DNA of 64,000 nt. Origin: Enoplolaimus lenunculus (taxonomy: Eukaryota; Nematoda; Enoplea; Enoplida; Thoracostomopsidae). The stretch spans positions 124,001 to 188,000 of the forward strand of contig JASANG010002872.1 of the NCBI GenBank assembly GCA_030248215.1, given 5' to 3'. Below, one piece after another: positions 35,430-47,400 of the stretch; position 1 is the first letter of the stretch, and each line of letters starts with the position of its first letter. The notes below the pieces were generated by a model, which saw nothing but the letters and a program-made list of their open reading frames with translations, was not told the DNA's origin and did no database searches. The position numbers were made by a program, and so were the translations under genes.

Positions 35430-38400
35430 CTTGCTTTGTGCAAAATTTAATGTATAATTTGTAGCACTACCAATTAAATTGAAGTCCTTTGATTAATGGT
35501 GTTAACCTCATAATTTTAGTGTGTTTGTATTTTCTTTGTATTTCTTCGTTGTTCATGTTTTTGTCACAGGATGCAATCAAGTTATAACGGGAACGGGTAA
35601 AGTATACATAATACATTTATTTTAATCAAACAACAATCAGCAAATTGTGGTAGTAAGACGTAAAATTAATATTTGGGGTTAAAATAAGAATTCAGATATC
35701 TCGAGCGGGCAGTTTTGCTGCAATTTTCTCTTCGCCTAATAAAATTGATAGCAGAATAATGAAAATTGTATTTTAACGAAACAGTTATCGTTAGAACGAA
35801 AAGTACGCACTTTGCGAAACATTAGTATAGATTATAAGCAAAATTGATGTTTTATATTGCATTCTGAAGTATGATTCTGTTTGTGTGCTTGAGTTATATA
35901 TGAACGCAGCTCAGGGCGGCAAGGTCTCGTTGTGACTCAAGATTTCGAATTGATAACAAAACGTATTTAGGTTCAACCGAAACAGAAGTTGTTTTTGTTG
36001 TATTTGGTCGATTCCATTATGAAGAACTGTGAAAATGCGCCATACAAGGAACTATTTGCCAAGAACATCACTGAAACGTTTCTTAAAGTGTTCAGGACGG
36101 TGAGTGCTTGCTAGCTTATTGCATTGTTATTGGATGGAACTTGGACTGGTTTTGATAATAAGTTTCGGTGCTGGGTTTGGAAGTGAGTTTGATACCGCTC
36201 CGCCATGGATTTCTGTCAGTTACCGTTCTGTTCAGTTTCGAAAACACGATTAGCATGATTTCTTGAGTGCTATACGCTGGTTGTTTATCTGAATATGAGT
36301 TCTTTGCAGTTAAAGATGGTAGTATCTTAAGACACGCAAGTAGGTTACGTGCGTACGTATTATATTCAGGGCACCGAAAAAACTCGTCAGTCGCTATTCA
36401 AGCTGCGTACGACGTGGAACGATATATTTTCACCATCAAAATTGTATGGAATCGATTCGAAAGTGTCCGACGTAGATCCGGCATGGCCTATCGCAGACGA
36501 CGCTTTGTTTCGGCGCGTCGAGCTCGAACAAGAGCAGCAACTCGTCCATTTGAATCAAATGTTGCACGGATCGGTTGTTCAGGCGGGTGCTGGCCAAACA
36601 GCAGCAACAAGAGGAAGTGGTGTCGCTGCAACAATAGCAACAGCAGCGATAAATCGTCAACAGTATCGCCATAATCAATCAGCCGGTGTCGTCGCAGTTT
36701 CGGCGGCTGCTGCTGCTAGGTTGGCTGCGGCGGGTGCAGCGCAACAGCAGCAACAAACGATACACGTGAACCCGAAGTTTTTGGGCCAGGTTAGTTTAAA
36801 TAGGCCGCTATGTTTGAGTAAGAATCATGGACTTTAGTTTCGATATTCATCCAGGATCGCTTAAAATTTGCTATTTAAAACAGTTGCTCGTCTAACGAAC
36901 GTCCAGAGTCCAATTTTGCCCTACTGCGGTTTAGCTTGCACAATTTAGAGTTCTGTATGTTTATGGTTTTATTATAAGTGTTTTCTTAAAATTATTGTAC
37001 TTTGTTATGTAATTTCAAATTAACCGTTGTGATGAATTTTTAGTCAGAAGCAACAGCGCCAACAACCTTTCCAATCCGTGTGTTACCAGTTGGCAGTACG
37101 TTTGACAGCGGTACAACGGGCCGTGGTTCCAGCGCTCCCTCGTCAGTAACTAATGTTCGGCGTCGAGACGGATCGGCTGCGACTTCTTCTGGTGCAGTCG
37201 TTTCCGGGCCGGAAATAGTTGACCCGGAAGCGGCGGTTACAGCTGCAGCGAATGCTACTGCGCGTGCTGCAGAAAAGGCACGCCTCAAAAAGGAGCGCAT
37301 CAAGCGTGAAGTAGAAGCTCAAGTCGCTGCTGAACGGGCTGCGATTCAAGCACGTGAACGCGAGCTGGAGGCGAAACAAAAACAGGTAAGCGTAAGATAG
37401 GTTGCATCGTTTGCTGATATATAGTAAAATGGTAAATTTCAAAATCTATTCCAACAAATGTTTAGTCACAGTATAGTGAGCGAAGCTCGGAGTTTCGCCA
37501 AGCGTTTTATGTTTTGTACTTGTGGGTCGAAAGGTGGATGTGTGGATGTCCGTCTGTCCGTCCGAAAAGAATCTCAGGAACGGCTAAACCGATTTTGATA
37601 AACTTTTTTGTTTGAAAGCCAATTATCCTGGGGTGTTAACCTCGCATTGGGGTTGTAAAATTTTAAGCCGTTTATTAGCTACAGGCTAATTTGCATAATT
37701 AATTAAGCCTAAATTAGGACTTTCCACAATATTTCACTAATTATTACAGTTAGAAGCAATCTAATTTTAGCATTAAAGGGTTTTTGGGTGCGAGGAATCT
37801 GCGTAGACTGCTTACAAACCTTCAATACCGATAATTGAGCAGTTAGGTAATAGATAATTTGCATATTAGTATAGTTTATAAGCCTAAATTAGGACTTTTT
37901 GCAATTTTTCACTAATGATTAAGGTTAAAAGCAATGTAATTTCAGCACTAAAGGGTTTTAGGTGCGAGAAATTTAAATAAATAGTTTACAAACATCCAAA
38001 ACCGATAATTGAATAGTTGGCTAATAGTAATTTGCATACTTGCTTAATTGACGAGACAAAATTAGGACTTTTTAATTTATTTCAAAAATTATTAGGGTAG
38101 CTGAAGGGTTTTTGGGTGCGAGAAATCTGAGGAAATTGCTTACAAACCTCCAAAACCGATAAATGAATAGTTAGCTAACAACTAATTTGCATATTACCTT
38201 AATTGTTTACGTGTGTTCGACCTTCGCTCAATAAATGTAGTCCCACTACGACTGCTCTGTTATGTCATAGGTAATCGACCTTTTCTCACGTGTATATTTT
38301 CGAACCCGGGATTCTCGTGTCGGAGGTGTTTGCCATCACCATCCAGCTATCAGAGCTTGACGTTCCAGCCTTAGGGTCTCGCACATGTTTGTCCTGTGCT

Positions 38401-41400
38401 TTGTATATAAAGAAGGGTTAAGTCAATTGGCTAGTACGTATATATCTGCTCAATTAAGACTTCGATTGTTTTAGCTGTCGTCAGTGTTCAGACTATATAT
38501 ATATATATATTGATAACTTAGTAGGTAATGCAGTTTCTGTAGTCTGCACTATTATGATTGATACTCAGCAAGCTACGTTTTCAGCTGGACCAAGAAAAGC
38601 AACTAATATCGCAGCAAGGTTGGCAACTAGCACGCGATAAAATTACTACCGCAACCGCTAAACAACGTAGTGCTACCGCTATTGACACAAAGCACCAGCA
38701 ACGTACAGTGGACGATCACCGAAGCAAGCAGCAACAAGAACGTTGTAATCGCGAGCGGAACGCAAAATCAGCGAGCAGGAGCCGTTCGCCAGCGTCGCGT
38801 GGAACAACTCCCGGTACTCCAGGATCGTCGTCTACACAAAACGATTATGATGATGACGGAACCAGTGGTCCAAAGCGTGCATCTCGAGGGAAAAGTAATC
38901 GCGCCAACAATGATAGCGGCGATGAAGCAAGCAGCGGCGACGACCGCAACTGCAATTATAAGCGTCATAGAAAAACGCATGGTGACACTGGTGATAATAA
39001 TAGCACCACAAGTGGCTATGAGGCAAGAAAGACATCAAAAACCAAGAAAATAGATTTGGGGACGACACCGGGTTCGCGGAATGGAAGTACTGGCGGTCTC
39101 TGGCTACAACAACAACCGTTGCCAAAATCAAGCGGTCCCATAGTTGATGAGGATGCCCGCGGTGGTAGGGAAGCGAGCAAGCAACATCAACAACTAATGT
39201 TGGATATTAGCGCATTAGAAGCAATGACTGGACTGGAAGAAGAATGCGATGATGAAGATGACAGTAATAACAGTAATGATGTCAATAAAAGTAACGTAAG
39301 GCAAGGAAAATCTTTTGGTGACGGTAGTGGAAATAAGCGGACCCAAAACGCTACTGCTGCTGCGAGTAATGCAGCAGGTCACAATCGGCATTATCGCGCA
39401 AATGGCGAAGGGGGTCGATTTCTAAATCGCGGAGACGTAGACAGAAGCAATCGTGACGTAGGTAATCACAATTATCGTCAGTCTGCTGCGCAAAATCGTG
39501 CTGGTGGTGGTGGCAGTAGTAGAACAGAGCACCATGGAGCGCCGAAGCCGGCAAACCATCCAAAGACACTTCTAAGCACGGGAGATACAGCAAGTGATAC
39601 ACAGCAGCGGGCATCAGCCTCCATTTTGGGCCACGAAAATGATTTAAAAAAGCGAACCGGATCACTCAATTTGGAAGCGTCCAAGAATATGGATTGTGAA
39701 TCGGACGGTAAGTTGGGTTTTTCCGTTTATGACTAATTTAGATTGATTCTTTCTTACTTTTTACTTGTGTACTCATGTTCTGTAGCCACTGCGTGTAATC
39801 ACGACTTCAATTGTGGTGCACTGATAAATCGTCACTATTCGTCCAAAAGAAAGGTAAAAGTATAATAAATATAGTTAGATGTTGAAGATAATAGTTTGCG
39901 ACCGAATCCAGAAATATACATCAGGATATGCCGAAACGGCACCGGATATTAAGCAGGGGGCGATCGGAAGTCCGCTTTCGATTAGAATTGCGATTCAAAA
40001 CGAGTTCCGATTCCGATTGCGCAATCAGTCGTAGTCGGAATTTCGACACTTGAATTTAGTACGTATATACGTATAAACTAAAGTACTTACTGTAATATTT
40101 GATTTACAGGCGCTCGTGGCAGTAACGCTGGTATCGGTGGTGGTGGCAATATCGACCACAAAACACTTGGCGTTCCGTTGCCGATTAAAAAGCGTAAGCT
40201 CGCTGCGATTGCGGCTGCCGCTGCGGCGGCTTGTGGACTAGAAGAAGAAGACGAACAACCGCTGACTCCAAACGAATCTGACGCGCAACTTACTGCCGCT
40301 GGTGACGATTCTACTTCTAATGCTGCTCTTGGTTATGGGAATGATGAATCTCGTGGTGATGGCTCTGAGAAACACTATCAATCGACTATTGACATCAATT
40401 CAGCGGCGTCAGAAACGTTAGTTGTGCTTTTGCTCGCTAGGCGCTTTAATTTAAGTACCTCAAATTTACAGAAGTTAGTATTAGCGTAGCCAGGATTTTC
40501 CAAAACGAAAGAGGTATATCTTTAGTAAAAATTTCAAATCGTTTTTCTTTTTGAGCAGCCAAGTGAAAAGGTCCTGGAATTCTTTCACTAAAATCGCAAA
40601 CAGGATGAGTTTGATTCGTAACATACCCTCCTGGCTACCATGTAGGGATGGGCGGCCTGGGTTTAAATCCGAGAGCGAGACCGGCCATGAAAAGTCTCCG
40701 TCTCGGTCAATTGTTAGTCCTCACTGGAAAAACTAAAATGGTCAAAATAAACCAGTTTTGCTTTTTAATTAGTGTATCTGCTGAAGGTTCTGGCATTTTA
40801 GGTACTGCAATTTTGCATAGGTTTACAAAATTAATTTGTTTGATGCGTGTGGTTTAACTGGTGCACTTTTGTGCAGAAAAATATTGATATTTCGTAAAAA
40901 AATACGCACAAAACACTAAAGGTTTATCAACACCTTGCAGATATTTGCTAAAATTAGCAAATTAAAACTTTTTAGTTACCTAATAGGTAGGGATGTGCCG
41001 ATACCAAAATTTTTGCCGATGCCTATTCCAACTTTAGTACACCATGCTTAATAAACAGATAGGATACTACATTACATCATTATATGAAGACTTAAACCCT
41101 AACCATCTTAAACGATTATAATTTTAGACAAACGGCTCATTTTAATTAATTTTTCAAACACAAACGCAGTAAAGATATCAGTTTTCTGATCGGACACACT
41201 AACATGCGCCGGCATCAGCACTGCAAAAAAATTGCCGATTCTTTGCCGATACTTTTTGCACATAACAGTCAGTTTGGTTGCTATCAGTTTCATTTCGGGG
41301 CGCATGTCAGTGTGTCCGATCAGGAAAACTGATGTTCTTTCTTGCGTTTGTGTTTGAAAAATTAGTTGAAATGAAACGTTCGTGTAAAATTGTAATCGTT

Positions 41401-44400
41401 TATGATGGTTAGGGTTTATTAACTATGTAGTCCCACTACGGCTGGTTAAGCATGGTATACTAAAGTTAGAATCGGTATCGGCACATCGCTACTACCTAAA
41501 TTCGCCTCACCTTCGGCTTCCGCAAATTATGTTGACCTTTGGCTCAAATGTGGTTAACCTCCGATTGCACCTTTCTTAATATTGCGTAGCTATGAAGAAA
41601 ATTAATAGAATCATAGCATCTCGGTCTCGGCATGTCTGAGGATTTGGCTTGTCTCGTTTTTCTTGAATATTGGCGGTCTGGAAATTCAGGCCAAAGATGT
41701 GAAACTGCGATAAACATTTGCTATTAGTTGAGTTAGTTTGGGTTGATGAAAGGACGCACCAATGTTTTGCTCTTTCAAAGGACGTAGCAGAAGTTTACAC
41801 CTACATTACTGTTTATTATTTTCCTGAGCCTAAGCGTAGTAGGATAAATTGTCTGCCGGTATTCGGGCTTATGCTTGAAATATCCTGTACTAAATTTTAC
41901 GCGCGCTCTACAGGCTATTTAAAGAAAACCCAGCGTGCAAGGCAGACTACATTAGAATCACCGGTAATGAAACGTTTCCTCTGAAGTTTTGTGCCGTTCG
42001 TTGGGTGTAAAACAGGAAAGGTACAGATCGCACCCTTGATATACCTTCTCTTGCAAATTTGGTAGCAGAAATAAAACCTAAACCTAACATTCAAAGCTGT
42101 GTGACTTCGCAGTCAGCGTGTTTGAACAAGTTTTTGCATGTAATTTTGTTATATATTGATGCTGTTACATACATGTAAACAAGCTTTTCAATCAGGGAAA
42201 ATGTTCTTGGTTGTACAAAAAATCACAGAAAAAAATTTAATTTTTATCAGGGAAAATTGTTCTCAAAATTCCGCGGACACTCTGGGTAGGTTGGGTCTCG
42301 GTCTCGCTTTTTTGATCGAGACCGCCTATCCCTGATTCACAGCGAAATTTTATTCATCTGGCATCACTTAGTTCAACATTATTAACTTATACTTATGCAA
42401 CTGCTACGTGTGCTTTATTTTAAGGCGTCTTTTTGGTGATCACGATGAAGATATGCGGGTACACTTTCAATCACCGAACTCAGGACATCACCGACGGCGT
42501 CCAAACGATACGGTAACTTTCGAAGATGCAAGCGGTAATAAGACTGCTGCTGCTGCATCAAAACGTTCCGATCGTGCTCTGCCGAGTTCACCACAACATT
42601 CTAGCACACGTGACTATGACGGCAACGGTGGTGGTAGTAATATTGACAGTGGCAGCAGTGTAGCTGCAACTTCTGGCATTGCGGCGACATGTACGATGAC
42701 GTCATCAACAACAGCTATACCACCGTCAACATCCGCAGCGAGGGTACAAGGATTCGATCGTAAGCGATACAGAGCCATTCCCAAACGCAGTAAAGATCAT
42801 TCGGATGCCGTTGCTCTGACGAACAAAGCGGGCGAAGATTTCGAAGGCAGCAGTGCCGGGCAGCCATCCGGATCTACCGGTGGTACTGGCACACATCATC
42901 ATGGCGTACCACCTGGGCGAACACAGCAACATTTGTCAGTACTGGAACGAGGTCGTAGTCAAGATAATAGGCTAAGGCACGGTGGTAGTCCTAAATCGGG
43001 TTCGACCACTAGCTCTAGAGGAGGTCGCGATGACAGACGACGTGGTTATGGTGTTGGCTCGTCTGGTGGTTATCGATCGATATCCTCACGGTTTCAACCG
43101 TATCGAGGCTTAGAGCGGGATGCAGCGTTCAGTCATCAAGACGGAGCGGCGATGGACAGTAGTAACAGTCGTTTATTCGCCTCTCCGTCGTGGAGCCAGT
43201 ACAAAACGGACCGGTTTCGAACCCATGGTGCCGGGTATTGGCAACAGCAACATTACAGCGGTCGGGCACACAGAGGTAGCATCCGTGTCGGTGCCGGCTT
43301 ACTTGGCCGCATGACAGGCCCTGGAGCTGGTGTCACAAGTATGCTCGATCCAAGTGCTAGATTTTCAGGCGATGGTGGCGGCACCTCGTTAGAGCTTGGT
43401 GATGGCTCACCTCGCGAATTTGGAATGGCTCCGTTATTGAGTGGCAACGCAAGCGCGCAACAACAATCCAATTTTGTCCTTGAGCAGTCGTCGCGTTTGC
43501 TAAATGCAGCACGTCATAGGCTTGCAGCAGGTGAAATTTCGCAAGCTGAACACGATGAAATCGTCGCAGGTTTAATGCTAATCAGCACCCAAGCACACGG
43601 CGGTAGTGCTGGTGGCGGTTCTGCTGAAGCTGCTTTCGGTGGTTACGGTGCGCCTCCTGTTTCGGACGGACCGCAACCTGCTCTAAACGCTTCCGCCGGC
43701 GGTCATGGATATCACTCAGCGCATCGTGGATCGGCTAACAATTTACCTAGTCTGTTGTTTCCAGACGGCGGCAATATTTCTGCGTTAAGCGCCGGACGTG
43801 GCCATCAAAATGTTGCAGTCGTGCCGCCATCTGTCCGAAGACAGCCGCTACTCGGCGATTTTGGTGGCGAAAATGATGTGTCGAATAGCGATAGTTTTAT
43901 TGCTACTTCGACTCGGTATCGTAATGGCACAGAACGCGGGGGGTACCGGCGTCCGGCACCTCCGGGTCATGAATATTCTCGAAGTGGGAACGTAACAAGT
44001 CAACAACAACATGACAGCAGGTTTGGACCGCCGTCGAACTTTAGTAGTGGCGATGTTGAGCATGTGTTTCCAGCGAACGTGCAACATGGCTCGCAATATC
44101 AGCATAAACAACAGTATCAACCTGGCACCTTTATCGATGATGACCAAAGGCGCCACTACGGCGAACCTTTTGTGGTTGAACAATCAAATCCAGCGGCGTC
44201 TAAACGCGGCGCTAAGCGGCGACGTCGTCGTGGAGGCGGCGGCGGATCTTCAGATTCTGCAGGCTCGTCTGGAGATGAAGGCGGTAGCGGTGATCGCTAT
44301 TTACTCGATAACGATCAAGTTGTTTCTGAAGATGTTCATCCTGATGTTGTCGATGATGACGATGACGTCATTTGTGACGGTCCTCCGTCGTCGGCCGGCG

Positions 44401-47400
44401 CCGGTCCAGCTGGTGCTGACGGCGGCGGATTTGAAGACGGTATGACCCCGGCCACAGGTTCGGGAAGCGGTGGCGATCCGAACTCGTTGCCGCCTGGAGC
44501 GACGCATCCTGTGATACCTTCAAACAAGACGATTTTTGTCGATGGACGGCCTTACGAAGTGCAGTACGTTGGCGATATCGCGGTAATACAGCGAAACGGA
44601 TTGCCACATCGAATTTATTTTGTCGGTCCACCGAGAGAAGTAGTCATCGATTCTAATTTGCCCGGTAAGTGGGATATTAGTACTTAGAACCAGGGTTGGA
44701 CATTTTCGGTCAAAAACGAGAGCGAGACAGAACTTACTAAGACTCAGACTTTTGGTCTCGGTCAACTTTGAACCGTTACCGAAAATTAAAATAAGATTTT
44801 TCTTGCAAAAGATTTGAATATTTTTATCTGCTCAGAATTACCGTTTTATTCATATATTTAAACTAATCCATCGCCGCCAAACTTTAATTTTTTATTTTAT
44901 CACTTGGCCATTGTCCCGATACGCACGACTGTATACGGTATGCCAAGCTTTTATTGCGATTGTAGCTTTGAATGTTACAACTTTATCAATATCGAGTACT
45001 ACCACTGTATAATTGTTCAGGATATTTGCTGGCATTCGGAGAAGTCAAACAAATTAGCTTGGATGGCGTACCACATAGCATCGCTTTCGGTGGTCCTTCA
45101 CGTGAACTGGTTCTGTCCGGAACGCCACTCCGTGGCTCGTTTGACGGTCCGCCGATTCATGTAAAGGTTGCAGGTATCGAGCACCATATTCAACTTGTAG
45201 GGCCGCCGCCGGAAGTTAAAATCGACCCTCAGCCAGACTACGAGCTGTATCGATTTATGCCAGGTCACGAACTACGGCACCCTGGCAGAGCTGGCACTAC
45301 TAATGCACCACCTTCCACGGGTAGCGTTGTACCCGGTGTCGTAGGAAGTGGCCAACGTTTACAGCTGCCGCAAGGTACAGTTTCATTGCAGCAACCAGAA
45401 AGTCACTTGCCAGGATTGCCGAGATCGAGCGATAGCCAGAGCATGTCTATTATGCAAAACGAAAATATTCCACCTGCAAAACGTTTCAATAGTGCGTCGC
45501 AAACGTCAGCGGGTATGTGTCAACTGTCACGGAATTTTTTTGTCTGTAAAGTTTTAATGATGTAAATACATTATTGTTTAGGCCAAGTTTTTGCGTTTAA
45601 TACAAGTTTATTTTTTTGTGGAGTGTTAACGGTTGAGCCAATCAGGCAATGTCATGTTGCAGGCCAATCTGCTATTCAGGTTGTATACTAAGCAAATTTG
45701 CCTGCGCCAATTTGCCACCCTGAGATAAAAGCCGTCTATCTTAGAAACTTCTATTATTGGTTGCCGATAGTACGTTTGATAGTGTTAGTCTTTTTGACCA
45801 AATAGCTATATAATATAGCAGTTTAGATCACGTTGACGCGCCACGTATTACATAGAAACATGGTTGGCGAAGGCTTATTAAAATAAATCAGCCTTAAAAA
45901 GTATGTCCTAAGCCGTATTATGAACTCATTAATATGACGAAGCCACTGCGAGCCTGCTTCAATAGAATCGTATGATTAGTTCATGTTTGCATAAAAAGTA
46001 TAGTATTAAGTATCGCCTTTGCCACATATGTAGTATCGTCGAATGATAAGTCTGTTTTAGCGTCAAAACCAGTGGACGTTTCAGATTTGGTCAAGAAACT
46101 CGTTGGAGCAGGACTACTGCCTAAAAGTAATGTTGGTTTTGGATACAGTGTGTTCACGTATATGTTGGTATCAAACCTCAGTTCTGCTTTTACAGTCAGT
46201 GCGGCTCTGATTTACCATAACTTGTTATGTTCAGTTCATTTATATGGCCAGTATTCTGAAGCGTGTCTAACACCCGCTACGTGTTGGTCATAGTCTTGTA
46301 ACTTTCGATTCACTGAATGGTGATCTACGAAATTCTGCACATTTTCAGATTTTATTTGTCCTAATACTGTGACAACGTTGAGATCCGTAACTGCAGAAGT
46401 TTGTGAGTTTGAAAACATAACTGGTCAGATGCTATACACATTGACAGTTGAACCATAGTATTACGCAGCAATTTTAGCTATGCTGAGACGATTTTTGAAT
46501 TTAGCTCGTAAGGCTTTTATAAACTATTTTTGTTTCCGATTTACAGTACACACGCGATAGTGTAGCATTTTTCAGGTAGCTTGTACGGTGCGAATGTTGC
46601 TAGTTCTGGCGGTTCTAGTCAGTCGGCACTACGCGGTGGTGGCGCGGGCCCCAGTTCGCCGTGGAACGCAACTAACGCTGACGGTACTTCAGGGGCGAGT
46701 CAAGTAGTTACAAAAGGCCCGAGAACCGCATTCATCTCTCAAGGACTTGATCCAACTGAGCGAAGGGCGCGATCGACTCGTGTGCTGAAAGAGTTTAATA
46801 TGCGTGATTTAAGAGTGTAAGCATGGGTGTGATTAATGTTAATATTTTTCCTCAAAGTAACGGCAAAGTTAAGATTGCAATTTGTGTAGATATGTATAGT
46901 GATATGCTTTTCGGCAAAAATAAACAGCAATGCAAACCTCCGGAGCCGAATGTCGATTTTGCGGCAACAGACTTTGCCTGATATTCGGTTATGTCATGTT
47001 TGTATATTTTTGTTTCAGTCGGTATCAGTCTGAGATAGATGCGCTTTATCAAACAGGATTACAGTGTAATCAATGCGGCCTGAGGTATAACGAAGGTGAT
47101 CAAGCGCGATATACACAACATCTGGACTGGCATTTTCAGTCGAACCGACGGCATCGTAACGCGAACACTCGTGCTTGGCTCATGAATTCAGATGTAAGCG
47201 TTCTAGTAGTGGCAATTCATGATTGTTCACATTACTTGTCATGTCATACCTAGCGTTACCGTGGGCCTAACCTTGTTATCATTGGTTTCTGCTTGAGCAA
47301 ATTATTAAAACAGTAGTTCAGTAAAATAAAATATTTAATGTAGGTTGAATTGGGCAATGCCTTCCACCCATTCTTTATGTATGTATATATGTAAGTATTA

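Larger units (their letters stand above)
28461..35970. other. PCF11 intron 1 (7.5 kb), transposon-rich
   Basis: It is bounded by ACACAG|GTTTGA and GTATTTAG|GTTCAA and joins exons in phase 0. MITEs in it are listed separately. Remaining stretches (29.1-31.3 kb, 31.7-34.2 kb) hold only short chance frames and fragments of the CAGGGTGCAACC family: a left end near 29933 and a right end (GCGGTGGCACCCTGG) near 33920. Confidence 0.7.

Noticed and set aside
39786-39853. A 68-bp segment between AG and GTAAAA that stays open (NHDFNCGALINRHYS) and could be a PCF11 exon
   Set aside because: Including it would put the next exon out of frame, whereas joining 39707 directly to 40111 gives GARGSNAGIG in phase.
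40643-42342. A single 1.7-kb transposon bounded by TAGGGATGGGCGG and CCGCCTATCCCTG
   Set aside because: Flanking 8-mers do not match, and the interior holds unrelated elements; more likely separate fragments of one family.
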